DNA of 34,465 nucleotides from an uncultured Pelagibacteraceae bacterium (GTDB lineage: Bacteria; Pseudomonadota; Alphaproteobacteria; Pelagibacterales; Pelagibacteraceae). Below are positions 21,272-28,508 of this stretch, in pieces. Under the pieces are notes generated by a model. The model saw only the letters and a program-made list of their open reading frames with translations. It was not told the DNA's origin and searched no databases. The position numbers and the translations under genes were made by a program. The stretch's first letter is position 1, and each line of letters opens with the position of its first letter. The DNA lies in assembly GCA_902550285.1 (NCBI GenBank), contig CACCYQ010000007.1, positions 1-34,465 on the forward strand, written 5' to 3'.

Positions 21272-22201
21272 ATGAGTAAAAAAAATGTTTTATATGTTAA
21301 AAATTTAAATAAAATTTATTCTAAAAATAGCAGTAAATCCATTCATGCTTTAAGTAATTTAAACTTAGAGGTGAAAGAAAATGAAATATTTGGTCTTTTG
21401 GGGCCCAATGGTGCTGGAAAGAGTACTTTTATAAATATTTTATCAGGTCTAGTTAATAAAACGTCTGGAGAAGTAAATGTTTGGGGGTTTGATTTAGATA
21501 AAAATCCACGGCAGGTAAAAGCATCATTAGGTATAGTTCCTCAAGAAGTTAATCTAGATCCATTTTTCAATCCAAAAAAATTGTTAGAATTGCATGCGGG
21601 TTTCTATGGAGTAAAAAAAAATGAAAGAATTACTGAAACTATTTTAAAACTTGTGTCTTTAGAAAATCAAGCAGGTAGTTATTCTAGAAATTTATCAGGA
21701 GGAATGAAAAGAAGGCTTTTAATAGCTAAAGCATTAGTACATCAGCCGCCAATAGTCATACTAGATGAACCAACGGCTGGAGTAGATGTAGAATTAAGAA
21801 AAAACTTGTGGGAAAACCTTAAGTTACTAAATGAACAGGGAGTGACTATTATACTGACCACACATTATATTCATGAAGCTGAACAAATGTGTGATCAAAT
21901 AGGAATTTTAAATAAAGGTCAATTAGTAGCTTTAGACACAACAAAAAATCTCCTCGATAAAATACAAAGAAAAACTGTAAGATTTGTTTTAAATTCTAAA
22001 GTAAACATAAAAGATAATTCATTAAATTCCTTAAAAATTATTTCAAGTAATAGTAATGAGCTCGTTGTTTCGTATGAAAAAAATAAATTAGAAATAGAAA
22101 AAATTATAAGTTTTTTGGGTAGTCAGAATGTCAAAATCAACGATATAACTACTGATGATGGGGATTTAGAAGATGTATTTATTAAACTAACAAAAAACTA
22201 G
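21272..22201 (+). CDS. ABC transporter ATP-binding protein (ABC-2 / YadG-like)
   Basis: Walker A LLGPNGAGKST, signature LSGGMKRRLLIAKAL, Walker B PIVILDEPTAGVD, H-loop LTTHYIHEAEQMCD. Confidence 0.92.
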   Translation: MSKKNVLYVKNLNKIYSKNSSKSIHALSNLNLEVKENEIFGLLGPNGAGKSTFINILSGLVNKTSGEVNVWGFDLDKNPRQVKASLGIVPQEVNLDPFFNPKKLLELHAGFYGVKKNERITETILKLVSLENQAGSYSRNLSGGMKRRLLIAKALVHQPPIVILDEPTAGVDVELRKNLWENLKLLNEQGVTIILTTHYIHEAEQMCDQIGILNKGQLVALDTTKNLLDKIQRKTVRFVLNSKVNIKDNSLNSLKIISSNSNELVVSYEKNKLEIEKIISFLGSQNVKINDITTDDGDLEDVFIKLTKN

Positions 22202-22234
22202 ATTAATTTTATTAATAAATGTAAAATAAATTAA

Positions 22235-22786
22235 ATGGAAATAGTAAAATCAATAAATAATCAAAAAATTATAAAAAAAATAAGCATAATTGTAATTGGT
22301 TCAATAATATTAGCAATATCAGCAAAAATAAAAATACCTTTTTATCCAGTTCCAATGACTATGCAAACTTTCGTAGTATTATTTTTGGGAGTCAGTTTAG
22401 GATACAAAATTGCTTTGACTACAGTAGGTTTATATCTAATAGAAGGAATTTTAGGATTGCCCGTATTTTCTAATTCCCCGGAAAAGGGCGTTGGTTTAGT
22501 TTATTTTACAGGACCAACAATGGGTTATTTAATAGGTTTTTTATTTGCAGCATTTTTAAGTGGATATTTTGATTTTAAAAAAAATATTTTTTTAATATTC
22601 TCTAAACTAATTTTAAGTGTTTCAGTAATTTATTTACTTGGAATTATTTGGTTGGGTACAATTATTGGATGGGATAAACCTATTTTTGAATTAGGTGCTA
22701 AACCATTTTTATTAGCAGAATTATTTAAAATATTAATTTTAACACTGATTGCAAAAAAAATTATTTTATTTAGAAATTTTATTTAG
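22235..22786 (+). CDS. bioY: Biotin transporter BioY (S component)
   Basis: ISAKIKIPFYPVPMTMQTFVVLFLG...GLPVFSNSPEKGVGLVYFTGPTMGYLIGFLFAAFLSGY is the BioY signature region. Confidence 0.93.
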   Translation: MEIVKSINNQKIIKKISIIVIGSIILAISAKIKIPFYPVPMTMQTFVVLFLGVSLGYKIALTTVGLYLIEGILGLPVFSNSPEKGVGLVYFTGPTMGYLIGFLFAAFLSGYFDFKKNIFLIFSKLILSVSVIYLLGIIWLGTIIGWDKPIFELGAKPFLLAELFKILILTLIAKKIILFRNFI

Positions 22787-23336
22787 GAGATCTTTTAGAT
22801 AGAATTCTTTGCAAAGTTCTTCTATGCATTTTAAGTCTTCTTGCAGTTTCAGAAACATTTCTGTTACATAGTTCAAAAACACGATGAATATGCTCCCACT
22901 TTACCCTATCAGCAGACATTGGATTTTCTGGTGGTTCAGCTTTTTTGTTTGGATCTGCTAAAAGCGCTCTTTCAACATCATCGGCATCTGCAGGCTTAGA
23001 AAGGTAATCAATAGCTCCTTGCTTTATCGCTGATACTGCAGTTGGTATATTTCCATACCCTGTTAGCATTATAACTCTGCTATTTGGATTGGTTTTTTGA
23101 ATTTCTCTTACAACCTCAATTCCATTTCCATCATTTAATCTTAAATCAACTACTCCAAACTCTGGTTTGCTGGAAATTGCAAAATCAATACCTTTTTTTA
23201 CACTTTCTGCCTGAAAAACTGTAAATCCTTTTTTCTCCATGGCTCTAGCCAATCTATCTCTAAAGGGATTATCATCATCAACTATGAGTAGTGATTTCCC
23301 TTTTAAATCTGCAAAATTACTACGATTTACTGTCAT
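22779..23336 (-). CDS. RegA/ActR/PrrA-type response regulator with Fis-type HTH
   Basis: LLIVDDDNPFRDRLARAMEKKGF; VDLRLNDGNGIEVV; LTGYGNIPTAVSAIKQGAIDYLSKPADADDVERAL; NVSETARRLKMHRRTLQRILSKRSPK. Confidence 0.92.
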   Translation of the reverse strand: MTVNRSNFADLKGKSLLIVDDDNPFRDRLARAMEKKGFTVFQAESVKKGIDFAISSKPEFGVVDLRLNDGNGIEVVREIQKTNPNSRVIMLTGYGNIPTAVSAIKQGAIDYLSKPADADDVERALLADPNKKAEPPENPMSADRVKWEHIHRVFELCNRNVSETARRLKMHRRTLQRILSKRSPK

Positions 23337-23432
23337 TATATCGTTTTACATATATGTTCATAAGTTGTTAATTCAAGAGCAATTATTTACTTTACATTAA
23401 GAAATATATCCCTTAAACGCTGAATTTATAAG

Positions 23433-23464
23433 AAATTTGTAATTTATTATACAAATTTTTTTTT
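23433..23464 (+). promoter_or_regulatory. Intrinsic-terminator-like hairpin in the decarboxylase 5' leader (candidate attenuator)
   Basis: Perfect 9-bp inverted repeat AAATTTGTA (23433-23441) / TACAAATTT (23450-23458), 8-nt loop, then a T tract; 26 nt before ATG 23491. AT-rich stem, so weak evidence. Confidence 0.35.
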
Positions 23465-23490
23465 ATAAATTTTTTTTAACGAGGGGCTAA

Positions 23491-24669
23491 ATGAAAAAAT
23501 TTAAGTCTGTTGATGATTTAATAAATCAACTTAAACCAGTAAACCCTGTTTACTGTGTAAGAAGAGAGTCTATTCGTAAAGCATCTAGTTTTTTTCAAAA
23601 GAATTTTTCCGGTAGAATTTTATATGCAGTTAAAACTAACCCTAATCATGAAATATTAAAAACTGTGATGGATAGCGGAATAAATAATTTTGATATTGCA
23701 TCAATACCAGAAATAAAAAGTGTAAAAAGTATAAATCCTAAAGCAGAATGCTACTATATGAATACTGTAAAAACTCGAGAAAGTATAAAAGAGGCCTATT
23801 TTAATTATGGAGTTAAAGTTTTTTCATTAGACACTAAAGATGAATTAATTAAAATTATTGAAAGTACAAATCATGCTAAAGATTTAGAATTATTTGTTAG
23901 AATATCAGTTTCAAATGAACATGCAGAAATAGACTTGTCAAAAAAATTTGGAGCTTTAAGTTCTGAGGTGAATGGCTTATTTAGATTAACTAGTCAATAT
24001 GCAAAGAAAATTGGTTTAAGTTTTCATGTAGGATCTCAGTGTATGCATCCAATTTCATATGCAAAAGGTATATCAGAAATAAGCAGCATAATAAAAAAAA
24101 CAAAGATTATTCCAGATTACATTAATATAGGTGGAGGCTTTCCAACAATTTATCCAGATTTAATTCCTCAGCCTTTAGAAAATTACTTTGAAGAAATTAA
24201 AAAAAATATCTGTGATTTAAAACTAGAAAAAGAACCAGAATTATTTTGTGAACCAGGAAGAGCAATAGTAGCTGAAAGTGGATCTACGATTGTAAAAGTT
24301 ATTTTGAGAAAGAAACAAAAACTTTATATAAATGATGGAACTTATGGAACGCTTTTTGATGGAGGGGTTCCTAATATTGTTTACCCTTCAAGGTTAATAA
24401 CCAATGGAAGAATAATATCAAAAAAAATGACAGCTTTTGATTTTTATGGACCAACATGTGATAGCATGGACTATATGAAAGGGCCATTTATACTTCCAAA
24501 CAATATAAAAGAAAATGATTATATTGAATTAGGTCAGCTAGGTGCATATGGTTTGACTTTCAGAACTAAATTTAATGGTTTTTATTCTGATGAAATTTAT
24601 GAAGTGGAAGACAATCCAATCATGACCATGTATGACAAAGAAAATAAGAAATCTTTTCTTGTTGCTTAA
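23491..24669 (+). CDS. Ornithine-type (fold III PLP) decarboxylase
   Basis: PLP Lys region GRILYAVKTNP; FHVGSQC; NIGGGFP; FCEPGRAIV; FYGPTCDSMDYM (active-site CD of the ODC family). Confidence 0.9.
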   Translation: MKKFKSVDDLINQLKPVNPVYCVRRESIRKASSFFQKNFSGRILYAVKTNPNHEILKTVMDSGINNFDIASIPEIKSVKSINPKAECYYMNTVKTRESIKEAYFNYGVKVFSLDTKDELIKIIESTNHAKDLELFVRISVSNEHAEIDLSKKFGALSSEVNGLFRLTSQYAKKIGLSFHVGSQCMHPISYAKGISEISSIIKKTKIIPDYINIGGGFPTIYPDLIPQPLENYFEEIKKNICDLKLEKEPELFCEPGRAIVAESGSTIVKVILRKKQKLYINDGTYGTLFDGGVPNIVYPSRLITNGRIISKKMTAFDFYGPTCDSMDYMKGPFILPNNIKENDYIELGQLGAYGLTFRTKFNGFYSDEIYEVEDNPIMTMYDKENKKSFLVA

Positions 24670-25713
24670 ATGTCTAAAAAAAAATCCGTAGGTCATAATA
24701 GTAAAAAAGAAATTCTTAAGAAGCCAGTAGAGCATATTGACATAACTTCATTTGATGCAAGAAAAATAATTTCTTCAATGAAAAAAATGTCTTTTGTTTC
24801 AAGAGAAACTGCTAACGCAGCAAACATATTCAATCAAATGATTGATGACAAAGATTGTACAATTTTTCTAACTTTAGCAGGATCTACCTCTGCAGCTGGA
24901 TGCATGCATATCTATAGAGATATGATAAAATACAATATGGTTGATGCAATTGTGGCAACTGGTGCTTCAATTATTGATATGGATTTTTTTGAAGCGCTTG
25001 GCTTTAAACATTATCAAGGTTCACAATTTCAAGATGATAAAGAATTAAGAAAAAATTACATAGACAGGATTTATGATACCTATATCGATGAAGATGAATT
25101 GCAAATGTGTGACAAAACTATATGTGAAATAGCAAATAAATTAGAACCAAGAAGTTACACTTCAAGGGAATTTATTTATGAAATTGGCAAATATTTAAAA
25201 TCTAATGCAAAAAAAAAAAATTCTTTAATTGAAACTGCATATGACAATAAAGTTCCGATATTTTGTCCTGCCTTTACAGATTCTAGTGCAGGATTTGGTT
25301 TGGTAATGCACCAAGAAAAAAATCCTAAAAAACATATTACAATAGATTCAATAAGAGAGTTTAGAGAATTAACAGAAATTAAAATCAGATCTAAAGGCTC
25401 AGGACTGTTTATGATTGGAGGAGGTGTCCCAAAAAATTTTATACAAGACACAGTAATTTGTGCAGAACTTTTAGGTAAAAATGTAGATATGCATAAATAT
25501 GCCGTGCAAATAACAGTTGCGGACTCAAGAGATGGGGCTTGCAGTAGTTCCACATTAAAGGAGGCGAGTTCGTGGGGTAAAGTTGATATAACTAAAGAAC
25601 AAATGGTCTTTGCTGAAGCAACAAGTGTTTTACCTTTAATAGCTAGTGATGTTTACCATAATGGTAATTGGAAGAAAAGAAGTAGAAAAAATTTTTCAGA
25701 AATCTTTGGATAA
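24670..25713 (+). CDS. Deoxyhypusine synthase-like protein
   Basis: DHS-family segments: IFLTLAGSTSAAGCMHIYRDMIKYNMVDAIVATGASIIDMDFFEALGFKHYQG; SIREFRELTEI; GGGVPKNFI; EASSWGKVD, aligning with the DHS WGK active-site lysine. Confidence 0.9.
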   Translation: MSKKKSVGHNSKKEILKKPVEHIDITSFDARKIISSMKKMSFVSRETANAANIFNQMIDDKDCTIFLTLAGSTSAAGCMHIYRDMIKYNMVDAIVATGASIIDMDFFEALGFKHYQGSQFQDDKELRKNYIDRIYDTYIDEDELQMCDKTICEIANKLEPRSYTSREFIYEIGKYLKSNAKKKNSLIETAYDNKVPIFCPAFTDSSAGFGLVMHQEKNPKKHITIDSIREFRELTEIKIRSKGSGLFMIGGGVPKNFIQDTVICAELLGKNVDMHKYAVQITVADSRDGACSSSTLKEASSWGKVDITKEQMVFAEATSVLPLIASDVYHNGNWKKRSRKNFSEIFG

Positions 25714-25716
25714 AAA

Positions 25717-26592
25717 TTGAACTATCTATCAAACAAAAAAGGGTTTCTTGGAATTGACAATAAATTTAATTTCAAAGAAAAAGCTATTGTAATTCCTTTT
25801 GGTTTAGAAAAAACAGTTAGTTATGGAGGCGGAACTAAAAATGGTCCAAAAGAAATTATCAAAGCATCACATCAAGTTGAATTATATGATGAAGAGTTAA
25901 ATTGTGAACCTTTCAAAAAAATAGGAATTAAAACCCTGAAACCTTTTAAAATAGATAAAAATATTATTAAAGCCATAAAAAAAATATCTGAAACTAATGA
26001 AAAAATTTTAAATAAAAAACTTTTTCCTCTTACTTTAGGTGGTGAACATTCTATTACACCAGGATGTATTATTCCTTTTGCTAAAAAATATAAAAAAATA
26101 TTATTATTGCATTTCGATGCACATGCAGATTTAAGACAAAGCTATAATGGAGAAAAATTTTCACATGCCTCAGCAATTAGAAGATGTCTTGATCATAAAA
26201 ATGTATCTGTTGTATCTTTTGGTATAAGAAATATTTCACAAAGCGAAATCCCATTTTTAAAAAAAAATTCAAAAAGAATTAAAATTTACTGGGCAAAAGA
26301 TAAAAACAGATGGAATTTAAATAAGTTTAAAAATATTATTAAAAATAAAAATGTCTACTTAACATTTGATGTTGATGGTTTTGACTCTAGTATTATGCCA
26401 GCAACTGGAACTCCTGAGCCTGGAGGGCTATTCTGGGATGAAACATTAAATATAATTAAAATAGCAGCAAAAAATTCAAATATTGTAGGTGCTGATATAA
26501 ATGAACTAGCTCCAATTAGAGGATTTAACTCATATAATTTTCTAGTTGCTAAATTAGCGTATAAAATACTGTCTTATAAATTTCTATTTTAA
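25717..26592 (+). CDS. Agmatinase/arginase-family ureohydrolase (TTG start)
   Basis: Metal ligands LGGEHSITPG, LHFDAHADLR, FDVDGFDSSIMPATGTPEPGG; first codon in frame is TTG at 25717. Confidence 0.92.
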   Translation: MNYLSNKKGFLGIDNKFNFKEKAIVIPFGLEKTVSYGGGTKNGPKEIIKASHQVELYDEELNCEPFKKIGIKTLKPFKIDKNIIKAIKKISETNEKILNKKLFPLTLGGEHSITPGCIIPFAKKYKKILLLHFDAHADLRQSYNGEKFSHASAIRRCLDHKNVSVVSFGIRNISQSEIPFLKKNSKRIKIYWAKDKNRWNLNKFKNIIKNKNVYLTFDVDGFDSSIMPATGTPEPGGLFWDETLNIIKIAAKNSNIVGADINELAPIRGFNSYNFLVAKLAYKILSYKFLF

Positions 26593-27143
26593 TAACCAAC
26601 TATCTTAGTATTTCTAATTAATAATCTGAAGGGTATTAACATTATTAAAGTAACAAGTATTTTTATAACTAAATCTCCTAGAGATAAAGTTATCCAAGGA
26701 ACTCCTGTTCCATAAAATGAAATTGAAAAAAATAAAAATGTATCAACAGCAGAACCAATGAAAGATGATGCTAGAGGAGCAACAAACCATTTCTTATTTC
26801 TAAGTTTATCAAATATTTGTACATCTAATAGTTGAGCAATAATAAAAGCTGTTCCAGATCCTATAGCTATTCTAACTGAAATTAGATTAGAAAAATTAGT
26901 TGAAAAAAAAAGTGAAAAAGAAACACCTATAAAAAAACCTATATAAACAATATTCCTAGCTACAATTTTACCATAAAACTTATTTGATAAATCAGTTATG
27001 AGAAAAGCTATTGGATAAGTAAAAGCACCATAAGTTAATATATCCTGCAATCCATAATGATTTACAGGAAACTGAACTAGGTAATTTGAAATTATTACTA
27101 CTCCTCCCATCAAAAATGAGAGGGTTATGAATGATAAGCTCAT
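26589..27143 (-). CDS. yhhQ: Queuosine-precursor transporter, YhhQ/QPTR (DUF165, VUT) family
   Basis: ILTYGAFTYPIAFLITDLSNKFYGKIVARNIVYIG; GSGTAFIIAQLLDVQIFDKLR; SSFIGSAVDTFLFFSISF. Confidence 0.87.
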   Translation of the reverse strand: MSLSFITLSFLMGGVVIISNYLVQFPVNHYGLQDILTYGAFTYPIAFLITDLSNKFYGKIVARNIVYIGFFIGVSFSLFFSTNFSNLISVRIAIGSGTAFIIAQLLDVQIFDKLRNKKWFVAPLASSFIGSAVDTFLFFSISFYGTGVPWITLSLGDLVIKILVTLIMLIPFRLLIRNTKIVGY

Positions 27144-27424
27144 TATGCAGTTTTAATTAATAGAGATTTTTTTAACTTTTTTAATCTTATTGATAAGTTT
27201 TTCGCTTTAGCTGATTTTATAAAAGCATCAAATCCACCTTTTTTGTCAACTGACCTTATACCTGAGTTTGATACTGTAATTCTTAAACTTTTGTTTAGTA
27301 TTTCACTTTTGAATTTTACTTTTTTAAGATTTGGTAAAAATCTTCTTTTGGTTTTATTGTTAGCGTGGCTAACTTTATGACCTTTTAAAGGTTTTTTTCC
27401 GGTAAGTTCACATTTTTTAGTCAT
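27143..27424 (-). CDS. rpmB: 50S ribosomal protein L28
   Basis: MTKKCELTGKKPLKGHKVSHANNKTKRRFLPNLKKVKF...LRITVSNSGIRSVDKKGGFDAFI. Confidence 0.97.
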   Translation of the reverse strand: MTKKCELTGKKPLKGHKVSHANNKTKRRFLPNLKKVKFKSEILNKSLRITVSNSGIRSVDKKGGFDAFIKSAKAKNLSIRLKKLKKSLLIKTA

Positions 27425-27436
27425 AAATTTTATGAT

Positions 27437-27465
27437 TGTATAGGTGCTCTAAACTTGGCAGTCAA
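27437..27465 (-). promoter_or_regulatory. Sigma70-type promoter of rpmB
   Basis: On the minus strand: TTGACT (27465-27460), exactly 17 nt, TATACA (27442-27437); ATG begins 12 nt further (27424). Confidence 0.72.
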
Positions 27466-27467
27466 GA

Positions 27468-28508
27468 TTAATTTTTAATACCTATTGCTTCAGATATATT
27501 TTTTATCCCTTCACTTTTTAAAATATTAATTAATTCCTCACTGATATTTCTAGCGATATTTGGTCCTTTATAAACCATACCTGTGTATAATTGTACTAAA
27601 GTAGCTCCATTAATAATTTTTTCATAGGCACTTCTGCCAGAATCGACTCCTCCTACTCCAATTATTTTAACTCTATTGCTTAAAATTTTGTAAAATTTAT
27701 TTATCAATATATTTGATTTTTTTTCTAAGGGCTTTCCGGACAAACCTCCTTTTTCTAATTTATTAATATTTTTTAAATTGTTTCTGTTTTGATCAGTAGA
27801 ATTGGAAATTATAATAATATCTACTTCATATTTTAAAAGTAATTCTGAAATATTAGATATATTTTTTTCTTCAATATCAGGAGATATCTTTAAGGCTATT
27901 AGTACATTGGATTTTAATATTTTTTTTTCTTCTTGAATAATTTTTAACAATTGATCTAATTCAGACTTATTGTGAAAATTTCTAAGGTTTTCTGTATTTG
28001 GTGAAGAAATATTTATTGTCAAATAATCACAAAGTTTATGAAACTTTCTCAAACAAATTAAATAATCATCTAATTTATTTGTGGTACTCATATTTGGTCC
28101 AATATTTATTCCTAACACACCCTTGGGAGGGTAGGAATTAATTCTAGAACCAATTGAATCTGATCCAGAATTATTAAACCCTAACCTATTAATTAATGCC
28201 TCATCTTCTTCTAATCTAAAAACTCTTGGTTTGGGGTTGCCATATTGTTTTTTAGGAGTGACTGTTCCAACTTCAACAAAACTAAAACCAAGTTTATATA
28301 AAGGATTATAAACCTCTGCATTTTTATCAAATCCTGCTGCTATACCTATGGGGTTGTTAATTTTTTTTCCAAAAAAATTTGTTTCAATAGAACTATCTAT
28401 TATAATATTTTTTACTGGACTATAATTGAACTTTAATGATTTAATTGCCAGATTGTGAGACAATTCTGGATCTAATTTAAATATTAGGGATCTTAATACA
28501 GAATACAT
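27468..28508 (-). CDS. pyrD: Dihydroorotate dehydrogenase (quinone, class 2)
   Basis: NPIGIAAGFDKNAEVYNPLYKLGFSFVEVGTVTPKKQYGNPKPRVFRLEEDEALINRLGFNNSG; ISSPNTENLR; IGVGGVDSGRSAYEKI. Confidence 0.97.
   Translation of the reverse strand: MYSVLRSLIFKLDPELSHNLAIKSLKFNYSPVKNIIIDSSIETNFFGKKINNPIGIAAGFDKNAEVYNPLYKLGFSFVEVGTVTPKKQYGNPKPRVFRLEEDEALINRLGFNNSGSDSIGSRINSYPPKGVLGINIGPNMSTTNKLDDYLICLRKFHKLCDYLTINISSPNTENLRNFHNKSELDQLLKIIQEEKKILKSNVLIALKISPDIEEKNISNISELLLKYEVDIIIISNSTDQNRNNLKNINKLEKGGLSGKPLEKKSNILINKFYKILSNRVKIIGVGGVDSGRSAYEKIINGATLVQLYTGMVYKGPNIARNISEELINILKSEGIKNISEAIGIKN

Noticed and set aside
23354-23371. Tiny upstream ORF ATG TTC ATA AGT TGT TAA in the decarboxylase leader, considered as a leader peptide
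   Set aside because: Only five codons, no ribosome-binding site or polyamine-related codon pattern; expected by chance in AT-rich DNA.
24538-25553. Minus-strand ORFs 24538-24735 and 25176-25553 (125 aa)
   Set aside because: Antisense to the decarboxylase and DHS-like genes; hydrophobic runs are explained by reverse complement of their codons.
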